DNA of 64,000 bases from Hyphomicrobium methylovorum (GCF_013626205.1 NZ_QHJE01000001.1:1833501-1897500); one strand, 5' to 3'. Shown: positions 44,742 to 54,632, counted from the first letter of the stretch. Numbers and translations: made by a program. Notes: generated by a model from the letters alone, not told the origin.

Positions 44742-45401
44742 TCAAGCGGTTCGCGACGGCCCATCGCGAGAACGCAGTAAAAACGCCAATCCGAAGCCTG
44801 CGACGAAGCCGCCGATGTGCGCCATATAGGCGATGCCGCCGGTATCCATGGTTTCATCGGTTCGGGCGATGGAGCCGACGCCGCTGAAAAGTTGCAGAAC
44901 GAGCCACATGCCGATGACGACGATGGCGGGCATCTCCACGATGAAGCGGATGACGAAAACGCTGACGCGCGACCGGGGGAACAGCAGGATGTAGGCGCCG
45001 AGGACGCCAGCGATGGCGCCGGATGCGCCGACGTTCGGAATGCTCGATCCGGGGTTGAAGTAAAATTGCGCGAACGTCGCCGCGATGCCTGACAGCAGAT
45101 AAAATAAGAGGTAGCGGACGCGGCCGAAGTATTCTTCGACGTTGTCGCCGAAGATGTAGAGATATAGCATGTTGCCGATGAGGTGCATCCAGCCGCCGTG
45201 CATGAACATGGCGGTTAGAATTGTCGGAGCATTGGCGATAGGGTCGTCAACGAAGCGCGCGGGTATGAAGGCCCACTCATTGACGAAGTCGTCGCCAAAA
45301 TTGAGCTCCAGCAGGAACACCAGCACATTGAGTGCGATCAGCCCGTAGGTAATGACGGGCACGGTTCTCAATTCGCTGTCGTCGTCACCGATCGGAAACA
45401 T
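44742..45401 (-). CDS. Rhomboid intramembrane serine protease
   Basis: A 219-residue membrane protein with about six helices. The catalytic serine is S127 in the GASGAIAG motif and the catalytic histidine is H195 in AYMAHIGGF. HLIGN with H73 and N77 provides the oxyanion region, so all active-site residues are present. Such proteases cleave transmembrane helices of substrate proteins; the target here is unknown. It lies upstream of tRNA-His on the same strand. Confidence 0.92.
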   Translation of the reverse strand: MFPIGDDDSELRTVPVITYGLIALNVLVFLLELNFGDDFVNEWAFIPARFVDDPIANAPTILTAMFMHGGWMHLIGNMLYLYIFGDNVEEYFGRVRYLLFYLLSGIAATFAQFYFNPGSSIPNVGASGAIAGVLGAYILLFPRSRVSVFVIRFIVEMPAIVVIGMWLVLQLFSGVGSIARTDETMDTGGIAYMAHIGGFVAGFGLAFLLRSRDGPSRTA

Positions 45402-45437
45402 TCTGCTTGCCCCCGTTTGTATTCAGACCCCGGCCCG

Positions 45438-46214
45438 TTACGCTGGCGCCTTCTTCGCCGACATCAGGTAATTGACATCCGTCGACGGGTTGAGTGACCA
45501 GACGTCCTGCAAGGGATTGTAGGTGATGCCCTCGAAACGTGGCGCTTCAAGGCCCGCAGTTTCGGCGTAGCCTGCAAGATCGACCGGCGGAATGAAGCGA
45601 TCCCATTGATGCGTTCCGCGCGGGAGCCATCCGAGAACGTATTCGGCCCCCACGATCGCCAGCGCCCACGACTTGAATGTTCGATTGAGGGTTGAGAACA
45701 CGGCGAGGCCACCGGGCTTCACAAGTGCGGCACATTCGGCAATGAACGCCTTTGGGTCGGGCACGTGCTCCACGACTTCGAGGCAGGTGACGAGATCGAA
45801 TTTCGTGCCCTCTACAACCAGGTCTTCGACGCGCACGGCGCGGTAATCGATTGTGAGGCCCTGGCCTTGGGCGTGTCCGCTGGCGATGGCGATGTTGCGT
45901 TCGGACGGGTCGATGGCCGTGACAGTTGCGCCCATTCGCGCCAGCGGTTCAGCAACGAGACCGCCACCGCAGCCGATATCCAGTGCGGTCAAGCCCGCGA
46001 GCGGGCGGAGAGCCTTGGGGTCGCCGCCGAAATGGGCAATCGCTTCGTTGCGAATGAATCCCAGGCGGGGTGGTCCGATCTGGTGCAGCGGGCGGAATTT
46101 CCCGTTTGGGTCCCACCATTCGGTCGCAAGGCGTGAGAATCGGCGCACCTCCTCGGGATCGAGGGTGGCGTCGGTCGGTTGCTGTTCGTTTGATGTGCGC
46201 TCGGCGGCGGTCAT
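45438..46214 (-). CDS. ubiG: Ubiquinone biosynthesis O-methyltransferase UbiG
   Basis: A 258-residue SAM-dependent enzyme doing both O-methylations in ubiquinone synthesis. The N-terminal RRFSRLATEWWDPNGKFRPLH and ALDIGCGGGLVAEPLARMGA (SAM site) are typical, as is CLEVVEHVPDP. The C-terminus IPPVDLAGYAETAGL fits. It is divergent from lysC. Confidence 0.95.
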   Translation of the reverse strand: MTAAERTSNEQQPTDATLDPEEVRRFSRLATEWWDPNGKFRPLHQIGPPRLGFIRNEAIAHFGGDPKALRPLAGLTALDIGCGGGLVAEPLARMGATVTAIDPSERNIAIASGHAQGQGLTIDYRAVRVEDLVVEGTKFDLVTCLEVVEHVPDPKAFIAECAALVKPGGLAVFSTLNRTFKSWALAIVGAEYVLGWLPRGTHQWDRFIPPVDLAGYAETAGLEAPRFEGITYNPLQDVWSLNPSTDVNYLMSAKKAPA

Positions 46215-46306
46215 GATTGGCTCCGTCGCCGGTACTCGTCAGTCCAGGGGCGTGAATGTCAAGCGCCACGCCCAGGGCCCCGTGTTTCGGCTGTTGCGAG
46301 CGGGCG

Positions 46307-46334
46307 GGAGAGCCGCTAAGAAGCGGCGGACTCC
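46307..46334 (+). promoter_or_regulatory. Hairpin in the lysC leader
   Basis: GCCGCT-AAGA-AGCGGC (46312-46327) is a 6-bp stem with a 4-base loop, extended by GGAG (46307-46310) / CTCC (46331-46334). It lies 81 bases before lysC with no T run after it. It may affect lysC mRNA but no known riboswitch fits. Confidence 0.35.
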
Positions 46335-46414
46335 TCTAATTATGGATGCTCTGACGGTCCTGGCTATATCAGGGCCCGGGCAGAGCTTGCAGCGAGACGG
46401 AAAGCGCCCACACG

Positions 46415-47677
46415 ATGGCGACGGTCGTAATGAAATTCGGCGGCACTTCGGTCGCCAACGTCGAGCGCATTCAAAATGTCGCGCGCCACGTCAAACGCGA
46501 GGTCGATGCCGGGAACAAAGTCGCCGTTATCGTCTCGGCGATGTCTGGTGTGACCAATCAGCTTGTTTCGTGGGTTCAGGAAGCGTCGCCGCTGCATGAC
46601 ATGCGCGAGTACGACGCCGTCGTTGCTACCGGCGAACAGGTGACAGCGGGCTTGCTCGCCATCGCGTTGCAGGCGCTGGGCGTGGATGCACGTTCATGGA
46701 CCGGGTGGCAGGTTCCGATCGAGACCAACGAAGCGCATGGATATGCGCGGATCTCCGGCATTCCGGCGACGGCATTCAAGGCTGCGATCGAGGGCGGCCA
46801 AGTTGCCGTCGTCACCGGCTTTCAGGGTATCGAACCCAACAGCAATCGGGTCGCGACGCTCGGCCGGGGCGGCTCCGACACAAGCGCGGTTGCGATTGCG
46901 GTCGCGCTCGAAGCTGACGTTTGCGACATCTACACCGATGTGGACGGCGTCTATACGACGGACCCGCGCATCGTTCCGAAAGCTCGGCGGCTTGCCAAGG
47001 TTTCGTACGAAGAAATGCTCGAAATGGCGTCATTGGGTTCGAAGGTGCTGCAGACGCGCTCCGTCGAACTTGCCATGGTCTACAAGATGAAGACGCGCGT
47101 GCTTTCGAGCTTCGTGGCGCCTGAGGCCATGAAGGCGTTCAGCATCGAAAATAGCGAAGATATTGGAACCATCGTTTGCGACGAGGATGAGATCGTGGAA
47201 CAGCAGGTCGTCAGCGGTATCGCGTATGCGAAGGACGAAGCAAAGGTCACGCTTCTCAAGGTTGATGACAAGCCGGGCGTCGCAGCGCGCATTTTCGGGC
47301 CGCTGTCGGATGCGAGCATCAACGTCGACATGATCGTGCAGAACGTGACGCCGGACGGTAAACATACCGACATGACGTTCACGGTTCGCTCGACCGAACT
47401 TCCTCGTGCGCTTGATGTGCTGAAACGCGCGAAGGCGGACATCGGCCATTTCGACATCAAAAGCTCGGCCGATGTGGTCAAGATTTCGGTGATCGGCGTC
47501 GGCATGCGCAGTCATGCTGGTGTTGCGGCGCAGATGTTCAAAACTCTCGCCGAAAAGGGCATCAATATTCACGCCATCTCGACTTCCGAGATAAAAATCA
47601 GTGTATTGATTGATGCAGCCTATGCTGAACTTGCTGTTCGGACGCTGCATACGGCGTACGGCTTAGATAGCGACTAG
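46415..47677 (+). CDS. lysC: Aspartate kinase
   Basis: A 420-residue enzyme phosphorylating aspartate, the entry to lysine, threonine and methionine. The kinase domain starts VVMKFGGTSVAN, and GRGGSDTSAVAIA gives the substrate loop. Two C-terminal ACT domains (about 265-410, with KVDDKPGVAARIF and ISVIGVGMRSHAGVAA) suggest allosteric feedback. It lies ahead of ptsP, the common alphaproteobacterial order. Confidence 0.95.
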   Translation: MATVVMKFGGTSVANVERIQNVARHVKREVDAGNKVAVIVSAMSGVTNQLVSWVQEASPLHDMREYDAVVATGEQVTAGLLAIALQALGVDARSWTGWQVPIETNEAHGYARISGIPATAFKAAIEGGQVAVVTGFQGIEPNSNRVATLGRGGSDTSAVAIAVALEADVCDIYTDVDGVYTTDPRIVPKARRLAKVSYEEMLEMASLGSKVLQTRSVELAMVYKMKTRVLSSFVAPEAMKAFSIENSEDIGTIVCDEDEIVEQQVVSGIAYAKDEAKVTLLKVDDKPGVAARIFGPLSDASINVDMIVQNVTPDGKHTDMTFTVRSTELPRALDVLKRAKADIGHFDIKSSADVVKISVIGVGMRSHAGVAAQMFKTLAEKGINIHAISTSEIKISVLIDAAYAELAVRTLHTAYGLDSD

Positions 47678-47745
47678 ACGCGACCGCTCCGGCCGCGTCT
47701 CAAATTCCGGAAGATTGACCGCCGAGGCGGCGGGGGCGATTGCCG

Positions 47746-50037
47746 ATGGTAGCGAGGCGCGACGATCCAAGACCACTGCCGAGCGAAACGTCGCTCCGCC
47801 TCATCATGCGCCGCCTGCGCGAAATCATGGCGGACGGGGGCGAAGGGCAGGAGAAGCTCGATCGTATCGTCCGGCAGATTTCGGGCGTGATGGTTGCCGA
47901 AGTCTGCTCCATCTATCTCAAACGCCAGGATGGCTCGCTGGAGCTCTTCGCAACGGAGGGCCTCAATCCCTCTGCCGTGCACAACACGCGGATGAAGCGC
48001 GGCGAGGGCCTCGTCGGTCGCTGTTCGGAATTGGGCGTAACGGTCAACGAACCGGAGGCTTCCAGCCATCCGGCGTTTTCCTACAGGCCGGAAACGAGCG
48101 AAGAGATCTATCACTCGCTGCTGGCTGTTCCGATCTCGCGCGCAGGCCAAGTGCTGGGCGTGCTGGTGATCCAAAACCGCACGACAAAAGAATACTCGGA
48201 CGAAGACGTCGAAGTTCTGCAGGCGACCGCGATGGTGATCGCGGAAAATCTGGTCTCCGGCGCGGTGGCGGGAACGGGCGCGGCGCTCGAGTTTTCGCGT
48301 TCGCAGCCGACGGTGATCGAGGGTGAGCCGCTATCCGACGGGATCGCGCTCGGCCACGTCGTGCTGCATGAGCCGCGCATCGTCGTTACGCAGCTTCTGT
48401 CGGACAATCCGGCCGTCGAAGTCGAGCGTTTGGATGTGGCGCTCGACCGTTTGCAGACGAACATCGATGCAATGTTCGAGCAGGAGCATTTGGCGGCTGT
48501 CGGCGAGCATCGCGATGTGCTCGAAGCCTATCGCATGTTTGCGCACGACAAGGGCTGGCATCGCAGGCTTCGCGAGGCAGTCGAGGGCGGCTTAACCGCG
48601 GAAGCGGCGGTGGAGCGTGTGCAGAATGCGATGCGCACGCGCATGCTGCGGCAACACGATAGCTATTGGCGCGAGCGCCAGCGCGACCTTGATGATTTGT
48701 CGGATCGGTTGCTGCGGGTTTTGGCCGGGCGCGAGAAAAGCTCGGAAGATGGCGGGTTGCCGTCGGACGCAATTCTGGTTGCGCGGACGATGGGGCCTGC
48801 GGAGCTGCTGGATTACGATCGCAGCCGCCTGCGAGGCCTGATCGTCGAAGACGGTTCGAGCCAGAGCCATGTGGCCGTCGTTGCGAAGGCGCTGGGCATC
48901 GCCGCGATTGGACAGGCGGCGGGTGTCGTTGACCGCGTTACGGCGGGCGATGCGGCAATCGTCGATGCCGTTTCGGGCGAAGTCCATCTGCGCCCCACAA
49001 GCGAAGTCGTTTCGGCGTATTCCGACAAGGTGCGCTTCCGGGCGCGGAAGCAGCGGCGTTATCTGTCTCTGCGCGACCGTCCGGCGGTCACGAAGGACGG
49101 CATCCGCATCTCGCTGATGATGAACGCCGGGTTGATCGTCGATATGTCGCATCTCGTGGAATCGGGTGCGGACGGCGTCGGGCTCTATCGCACCGAGCTG
49201 CAGTTCATGATGTCGGACTCTTTCCCGCGGCTCGATAAGCAGGCGCAGGTTTATCGCTCGGTGATCGAGGAAGCGCGGGGAAAGCCCGTCGTATTCCGAA
49301 CGCTTGATATCGGCGGCGACAAGGTGCTGCCGTATCTCAGACAGCCGAAGGAAGAAAACCCGGCCATGGGGTGGCGCGCCATCCGCATGGTGCTTGACCG
49401 GCCGGAACTCTTCCGGCTGCAGGTGCGCGCGTTGATGAAGGCGGCCGCCGGACGCGAACTTCGCGTGATGATCCCGATGGTCTCGGCGAGCTATGAGCTT
49501 CTGGCTATTCGCGCGCTGATTGATCGAGAGAAGGCGTTTCTCACGAAGCATGGGCATGAGCTGCCGACGAACATCCTCGTTGGAGCGATGCTGGAAGTTC
49601 CGGCGCTGCTGTTCGAACTCGATACGTTTTTGCCGCGGGTGGATTTCGTATCTGTCGGTTCGAACGATCTGATGCAGTTTCTTTTTGCGGCAGACCGAAC
49701 GAATGCTCGCGTCGCGAGCCGGTTCGATGTTTTGGCGCCGGGGCCATTGCGTGCGTTGAAGACGCTCATCAAGACGGCGAAGAAATACAAGGTGCCGGTT
49801 ACGCTTTGCGGCGAGATGGCGGGCAGCACTCTCGAGGCGATGACGTTGATCGCTCTCGGATTGCGATCTTTGTCGATGTCGCCCGCGGCGATCGGACCGA
49901 TCAAGACGATGATCCTTTCGCTGGATGCGGAAAAAGCCGCGCTTTGTGTCGAAGAGCTTCTCAAGGAAGGTGCGAAAGACGTGCGCATGTCCTTGCAGCA
50001 ATTCGCGGAAACAGAGAACGTGGCGATCGACGACTGA
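47746..50037 (+). CDS. ptsP: PTS-Ntr enzyme I (PEP phosphotransferase with GAF domain)
   Basis: A 763-residue protein that starts the nitrogen phosphotransfer chain (EI-Ntr to NPr to EIIA-Ntr), which tunes K+ transport, nitrogen and stress responses. The N-terminal GAF domain (about 20-170) can sense glutamine or 2-oxoglutarate. The phospho-His is H375 in SSQSHVAVVAKALGI, and the PEP-binding barrel ends with the catalytic Cys C688 in LCGEMAGS. The ATG at 47746 is preferred to a TTG two codons earlier. Confidence 0.95.
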   Translation: MVARRDDPRPLPSETSLRLIMRRLREIMADGGEGQEKLDRIVRQISGVMVAEVCSIYLKRQDGSLELFATEGLNPSAVHNTRMKRGEGLVGRCSELGVTVNEPEASSHPAFSYRPETSEEIYHSLLAVPISRAGQVLGVLVIQNRTTKEYSDEDVEVLQATAMVIAENLVSGAVAGTGAALEFSRSQPTVIEGEPLSDGIALGHVVLHEPRIVVTQLLSDNPAVEVERLDVALDRLQTNIDAMFEQEHLAAVGEHRDVLEAYRMFAHDKGWHRRLREAVEGGLTAEAAVERVQNAMRTRMLRQHDSYWRERQRDLDDLSDRLLRVLAGREKSSEDGGLPSDAILVARTMGPAELLDYDRSRLRGLIVEDGSSQSHVAVVAKALGIAAIGQAAGVVDRVTAGDAAIVDAVSGEVHLRPTSEVVSAYSDKVRFRARKQRRYLSLRDRPAVTKDGIRISLMMNAGLIVDMSHLVESGADGVGLYRTELQFMMSDSFPRLDKQAQVYRSVIEEARGKPVVFRTLDIGGDKVLPYLRQPKEENPAMGWRAIRMVLDRPELFRLQVRALMKAAAGRELRVMIPMVSASYELLAIRALIDREKAFLTKHGHELPTNILVGAMLEVPALLFELDTFLPRVDFVSVGSNDLMQFLFAADRTNARVASRFDVLAPGPLRALKTLIKTAKKYKVPVTLCGEMAGSTLEAMTLIALGLRSLSMSPAAIGPIKTMILSLDAEKAALCVEELLKEGAKDVRMSLQQFAETENVAIDD

Positions 50038-50125
50038 GAGTCGGCGAGATCCCCTTTGACAATCACTGATTTTTAACCAAGATAAGCCTCGACTTGAGGG
50101 GCCGGCGCGTGTTGCCGGATGATGT

Positions 50126-50866
50126 ATGCGTAGGGGCGTTGGGCGGAACGCTTCGGTCGGCGGACGTGCACAAGGGGCGCACGTCAGGCAGGGCCGTGGC
50201 GAAACTTTTACAAGCGATATTTCCAGACAGGCGGAAATCGCGCAGGATCGGGCGATGCTCGCCCGGTTCTTCGTGGATTTGCGGCGCGCGCTGCGTGTGA
50301 CGCTGCCGCAAGCGGCCGACTATCTTCGTGTGCCGAGCGAAGTTATCGAAGCGCTCGAGACGGGGGATGTCGAATTCCTCCCGCCATGGCCTGAGACGGT
50401 TCAGATCATCATGTCCTATGCGGCGATGGCGCGGATCGACGCCCGTCCGGTGCTGACGGCGCTCGGTCATCTTCTGTCACTCTTGCCGCCGCCACCGCAG
50501 GAGCAGCCCGAACCCGTTCGGGAGCGTGGTCGCGGCCATGTGGCACAGGCGGAGCGGCCTCTTGGGCGGGCGCGGTCAGCGATCGCCAATGGGGCTCGGC
50601 TGATACCGCGAGACGCGATGCACCAAATTCGCGAACGGCCGCAGCGGGCGCTTTATGCGCTCTCGGTGCCGCTTCTGCTGGTTTTGTTGTTCCACGGGTC
50701 CGTGCTCAATTACGTCTCGCAACCGTTCGGATCGGCGGTGCGGCACGCGAGCGTCTATTTCCAGGAACACTTTGCGCCCGTGCGCGATGGTTTCCGCTGG
50801 ATCGAGACAGATGATCCCCGGTCCCGACGCGTCGACAAATTGCAGATCGGAAGCGGTTCGGGTTAG
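50126..50866 (+). CDS. Membrane-anchored HTH protein (RodZ-like layout)
   Basis: A 246-residue protein. An XRE-like helix-turn-helix lies at about 47-85 ([19 protein letters not shown]), followed by a Pro/Arg-rich linker (about 120-160), one membrane segment (about 176-195) and a short periplasmic-side tail. The order HTH-linker-TM recalls RodZ, but the HTH is diverged and no MreB partner is near. The first 40 residues may not be translated; no strong ribosome site marks the start. The place between ptsP and prfA recurs in Hyphomicrobiales. Confidence 0.65.
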   Translation: MRRGVGRNASVGGRAQGAHVRQGRGETFTSDISRQAEIAQDRAMLARFFVDLRRALRVTLPQAADYLRVPSEVIEALETGDVEFLPPWPETVQIIMSYAAMARIDARPVLTALGHLLSLLPPPPQEQPEPVRERGRGHVAQAERPLGRARSAIANGARLIPRDAMHQIRERPQRALYALSVPLLLVLLFHGSVLNYVSQPFGSAVRHASVYFQEHFAPVRDGFRWIETDDPRSRRVDKLQIGSGSG

Positions 50867-50928
50867 ATGCGGCGCTAACAACGCCGGGCGGCATTCGTGC
50901 ACGCCCCAACGGATCCGAACGAACACTC

Positions 50929-52008
50929 ATGCCAGCACTGCCGCGCGATAAACTCGACCGCCTGTTCGAGCGCTGGATGGCGATCCAGGACGAACTCAAT
51001 CATGGCGTTTCGCAAGCCGCCTACGTCAAGCTGACGAAGGAATTTGCGGAACTGAGCCCGGTTGCGGCGCAAATCGAAGCTCTGCGCAAGGCGGAGACCG
51101 AACGCGCGGATATCGAACAGGTCATTCGTGATCCGGCCTCTGAAAAAGAGATGGTCGAATTGGCCTATGCCGAGCGTTCGAGCTTGGCCGAGCAAATCGA
51201 GGCTCTTGAAGAGAAGCTTCAGATCGCGCTGTTGCCCAAGGATGCGGCGGACGAAAAGAGCGCCATTCTCGAAGTGCGCGCAGGAACGGGTGGCGATGAG
51301 GCGGCGCTGTTCGCAGCCGATCTTTTCCGCATGTACACACGCTATGCCGATCTTCACGGCTGGAAGACGGAAATCATTTCAGCGTCAGAGAACGACCTCG
51401 GCGGCTACAGGGAAATCGTTGCCTCGGTGACGGGTGAGGGCGTGTTTGCGCGGCTGAAATTCGAGTCGGGCGTCCACCGGGTCCAGCGTGTGCCTGCCAC
51501 TGAAGCGAGCGGACGCATTCACACGTCGGCCGCCACCGTTGCGGTGTTGCCGGAAGCTGAAGACATCGACATCGACATCAAGCCCGAGGACATTCGCATC
51601 GATACGATGCGGGCCAGCGGCGCGGGCGGTCAGCACGTCAACAAGACGGATAGCGCCGTGCGTATGACGCATTTGCCGACAGGCATCGTCGTCGTTTCAG
51701 CGGAGAAGTCGCAGCATCAGAACCGACGGCTGGCGATGGCGGTGTTGAAGGCACGCATTTTCGAGATCGAACGGCAACGCGCAGAGACGGAGCGATCGGA
51801 TGCGCGCAAGTCTCAGGTCGGGTCGGGCGATCGTTCGCAGCGCATTCGGACGTACAACTTTCCGCAGGGGCGCGTGACCGATCATCGGATCAATCTCACG
51901 CTCTATAACCTCGAAGAGGTGATGACCGGCGGGGCGCTCGATACTTTGGTCGATGCACTGATCTCCGATCACCAGGCGACGCTGCTTGCGGACTTGAGCG
52001 CGGCATGA
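50929..52008 (+). CDS. prfA: Peptide chain release factor 1
   Basis: A 359-residue factor reading UAA and UAG. The GGQ motif at 233-235 ([14 protein letters not shown]) catalyses peptide release, and [12 protein letters not shown] contains the PxT-type codon-recognition region. The stop overlaps the prmC start (ATGA), so the factor and its methylase are coupled. Confidence 0.97.
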   Translation: MPALPRDKLDRLFERWMAIQDELNHGVSQAAYVKLTKEFAELSPVAAQIEALRKAETERADIEQVIRDPASEKEMVELAYAERSSLAEQIEALEEKLQIALLPKDAADEKSAILEVRAGTGGDEAALFAADLFRMYTRYADLHGWKTEIISASENDLGGYREIVASVTGEGVFARLKFESGVHRVQRVPATEASGRIHTSAATVAVLPEAEDIDIDIKPEDIRIDTMRASGAGGQHVNKTDSAVRMTHLPTGIVVVSAEKSQHQNRRLAMAVLKARIFEIERQRAETERSDARKSQVGSGDRSQRIRTYNFPQGRVTDHRINLTLYNLEEVMTGGALDTLVDALISDHQATLLADLSAA

Positions 52009-52919
52009 CGGGCCCCACCGGTGCGGGGCGCGCGGAGGGGCTGAGCTTTTCACCGGACGACAGCGTCTCCACGGCGCTATCCAAAATGAGCCGGGCGCTG
52101 GTTGATGCCGGGATTGAGGACGCGGCGTCAGCGCAGCGGGATGCGCGGTTTCTGCTGCAGGGCGTTCTTGGCGTTGATGGTGCTTCGCTGCTGACGGCTC
52201 CCGAGCGTCCGCTTGGCGGCAAGGCTTCCGCGCTTGTCGACGCGGCGCATCGGCGACTCCGTCATGAACCGATCTCGCGCATTCTCGGCAGCAGAGAATT
52301 TTATGGGCGAGAATTTGTCGTCACGCCCGACGTGCTCGATCCCAGACCAGATACAGAAGCGGTGGTCGACCTGGCGATGGCGTTTTGCGCAGAGGCGGGC
52401 TTTATCGAGCGGCCTGTGCGCATTGCCGATATCGGAACCGGCTCAGGGATTCTGATCGGGACGCTGTTGGCCGAGCTTCCGCTTGCGACAGGCATTGCGA
52501 CGGATGTCAGCGCGCCGGCGCTCGCGGTTGCCGAGCGAAATGCGGAGCGGCTTGGCGTCAGCGATCGCTGCACATTTGTTTTGACGAGTGGTCTCGATGG
52601 GCGTGATGAGACGTTCGATCTCATCGTTTCCAATCCTCCCTATATTCCCTCCGGTGACATCGCGACGCTGGGTGCGGAAGTTCGAGATTTCGATCCCGTT
52701 GTGGCCCTTGACGGTGGGAGGGACGGCCTCAACATATATCGAGAGTTTGCGCGCGGGCTCGTTCCGCGGCTTCGTCAGGGTTGTCTGATCGTCGAATTTG
52801 GATCGGGCCAGGACGCTGATATTGAACGGATATTTTCCGAATGCGGGTGGCGGGTGAAAACTTGGAAACGCGATCTCGGCGGCCATATCCGTGCTGTTGC
52901 TTTGGAGATACATCCTTAG
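52005..52919 (+). CDS. prmC: Release factor glutamine methyltransferase PrmC
   Basis: A 304-residue enzyme methylating the GGQ glutamine of release factors. The catalytic NPPY is at 210-213, and [18 protein letters not shown] is the SAM site. The N-terminal helical domain (about 20-90) binds RF1. It overlaps prfA by 4 bases. Confidence 0.95.
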   Translation: MTGPTGAGRAEGLSFSPDDSVSTALSKMSRALVDAGIEDAASAQRDARFLLQGVLGVDGASLLTAPERPLGGKASALVDAAHRRLRHEPISRILGSREFYGREFVVTPDVLDPRPDTEAVVDLAMAFCAEAGFIERPVRIADIGTGSGILIGTLLAELPLATGIATDVSAPALAVAERNAERLGVSDRCTFVLTSGLDGRDETFDLIVSNPPYIPSGDIATLGAEVRDFDPVVALDGGRDGLNIYREFARGLVPRLRQGCLIVEFGSGQDADIERIFSECGWRVKTWKRDLGGHIRAVALEIHP

Positions 52920-53371
52920 ACGCAGGTGCATTTTTTGGTGTTTGCGGAATTCAGTTTCCGGGGTAATATCAGAACTTGAAGAGTTTGATCGGGTGTGCTT
53001 GGAACGGGCTTTGTCGCCAACGCGACGCGAAATGCCGGCCACCCTATCTCAGATCATCAGCGCAGGTTTCGCGGGTTTTATCCCGCTGAATGCGAGTGTC
53101 GGGCAAAGCGAGCTCGGTGCCGTATCTGCTGCAGAAGGCGCTCCTTGCAGACGGTTTGGCGATTGAGTTCTGACGTCTGACTTGGAGCATCATTCACTGC
53201 CCGGACGCGATCGGGGCGAGTTTCCGGGTGTAGCCTTCGTAAGGCGTGCTTCGTGGGGCGTGGGTGATTTTAGGAAGCGGCTTTTTAAGTTGGTCGAAGG
53301 ACCACAGGCGCGGAACATCCTAGATGGCCGCGTGGCGGCAACAAAACATCAACAAGTGTGAACGGGAGCCC
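52920..53371. other. Intergenic region between prmC and DUF4167
   Basis: About 450 bases without a supported gene. It contains a 5-bp hairpin GCGGG-TTTTAT-CCCGC (53071-53086) and a GAGTTCTGACGTCTGAC direct repeat. A 15-base stretch at 52976-52990 equals the start of E. coli 16S rRNA but the similarity stops there. No promoter stands out. Confidence 0.4.
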
Positions 53372-54409
53372 ATGAGGCAAGGACAGCAGAATCGCCGTGG
53401 CCGCGGTCGGAACAACAATAATAACAACCGCAAGTCGCAAAACCCGCTGATGCGTAGCTTCGAGAGTTCGGGGCCGGACGTAAAAATTCGCGGCACACCT
53501 TCTCACATCGCAGAGAAGTACGTTTCGCTGGCCCGTGACGCGCTCTCTTCGGGCGATCCGGTGTTGGCTGAGAATTATTTGCAGCACGCCGAGCACTACA
53601 ACCGCATCATTCTCGGTTATCGCGAGCAGATGGCCCAGCAGGGTGGCGGTATCGATCCCATGGGCAATAATGGTGCGGCGCGTACGCATACGCTGGCCGG
53701 TCCGAACGACGCCGATGGTGATGAGTACGACGAGGACGGCGACGAATTCGGTATTCAGCCGCAGGCGAACGGCGGTGGCGAGCAGCAGCAGGGATTTCCG
53801 CAGCAGCCGCGCAATTTCGACAATCAAAATCAGAACCGGTACGAGAACCGGCAGCCGCGCCACGATCAGCAGCGCGAGCGTTTCAACAACAATCGCCATG
53901 ACCGAAACGACGGGCAGCGGTTTGACCGCGGCGAGCGCGGTGACCGGGGCGATCGGCAGGATTTCCGCGGCGACCGTAACGGCTCGGGCGGCGAGAACCG
54001 GTATCGCGAAGATCGTCGGCCGCATGGAAATGGCGGTGGCGAGCAGCAGGGCGAGGGCGGTTTCCGCCGTCGCGAACGCTATCAGGGCGGCAACGGCTCA
54101 GACCGTGAGCATGTGAACGGATCGGGTGGCCGCGTTGCCGCCGATGCCGCACCGCAGCCTCAGCCTATCGAACGCGCCGAGCGCGCAGAGCGTCCTGAAC
54201 GCGTCGAACGTGCGGAACGTCCCGAGCGTTCGGAACGTCCCGAACGTGTGGAGCGCGCCGAGCGTGCGGAACGCGCACCGGCTCCGTCGCCTGCTTCTAT
54301 CGAACAGGAGCAGCCAGCATTCCTGCGTCGGCCCGTTCGCCGCCGCCGGGAAGAGCCCGCTGCCGAAGCCGCGCCGACGCCACCTCCGGCATCGAGCGAC
54401 GACGACTGA
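53372..54409 (+). CDS. DUF4167 protein with low-complexity tail
   Basis: A 345-residue protein from the ATG at 53372 (GGGAG upstream); an earlier ATG at 53324 is unlikely. Residues about 1-25 are Arg/Asn-rich. The DUF4167 domain (about 25-90) has NPLMRSFESSGPDVKIRGT and AEKYVSLARDALSSGDPVLAEN, then HAEHYNRII. The rest is disordered: Asn/Gln/Arg/Gly-rich, then a 12-unit Glu-Arg-x repeat, then RRPVRRRREEP. It probably binds RNA or is part of a condensate, but this is inference; the family has no defined role. Confidence 0.8.
   Translation: MRQGQQNRRGRGRNNNNNNRKSQNPLMRSFESSGPDVKIRGTPSHIAEKYVSLARDALSSGDPVLAENYLQHAEHYNRIILGYREQMAQQGGGIDPMGNNGAARTHTLAGPNDADGDEYDEDGDEFGIQPQANGGGEQQQGFPQQPRNFDNQNQNRYENRQPRHDQQRERFNNNRHDRNDGQRFDRGERGDRGDRQDFRGDRNGSGGENRYREDRRPHGNGGGEQQGEGGFRRRERYQGGNGSDREHVNGSGGRVAADAAPQPQPIERAERAERPERVERAERPERSERPERVERAERAERAPAPSPASIEQEQPAFLRRPVRRRREEPAAEAAPTPPPASSDDD
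54170..54277 (+). repeat. 12-unit tandem 9-base repeat (Glu-Arg-x) in DUF4167
   Basis: Twelve tandem 9-base units encode ERA, ERA, ERP, ERV, ERA, ERP, ERS, ERP, ERV, ERA, ERA, ERA (residues 267-302 of the DUF4167 protein). Codons vary (GAA/GAG, CGC/CGT), so it is an old repeat kept at protein level rather than a recent slippage tract. Confidence 0.85.
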
Positions 54410-54508
54410 TGCTGGCTGCAGTATGGGTGTGTCGCTAGGGTACCCTGGCGCGCGCCTGTCGCGACTTAAGTTCTTCGAATTTTTTGTTTTTGGCGACGCG
54501 TGGCCGTG

Positions 54509-54580
54509 TTGGAGGCGCGCGAACGCCATGGCTTGTCTCCCAGGCAGCCCCTTGGCGCGTGCCGCGCGAGGTGCCTCCAA
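54509..54580 (+). ncRNA. Candidate structured RNA or long imperfect hairpin
   Basis: Nested helices can stack: TTGGAGGC (54509-54516) with GCCTCCAA (54573-54580), GCGCG (54517-54521) with CGCGC (54563-54567), CGCCA (54524-54528) with TGGCG (54553-54557) and GCTTG (54531-54535) with CAGGC (54541-54545). This gives a rod-like structure about 72 bases long. I do not recognise a family; it could also be a 3' element of the DUF4167 message. Confidence 0.3.
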
Positions 54581-54617
54581 ACGCGGTTAATCGCGGCTTT
54601 CGAGCTATCCTTCTTGC

Positions 54618-54632
54618 ACTCGTTTAACGAGT
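54618..54632. promoter_or_regulatory. Inverted repeat upstream of clpB
   Basis: ACTCGTT (54618-54624) and AACGAGT (54626-54632) form perfect 7-bp arms around a single T. It is about 200 bases before clpB and may be an operator. It is not the CIRCE element (different half-sites). Confidence 0.35.

Noticed and set aside
52976..52990. 15 bases identical to the 5' end of E. coli 16S rRNA
   Set aside because: Similarity stops right after the 15 bases, and alphaproteobacterial 16S differs inside them. No rRNA gene or fragment is supported.
52891..53166. 91-codon plus-strand open frame after prmC
   Set aside because: Begins inside prmC in another frame, has unlikely composition and no ribosome site.
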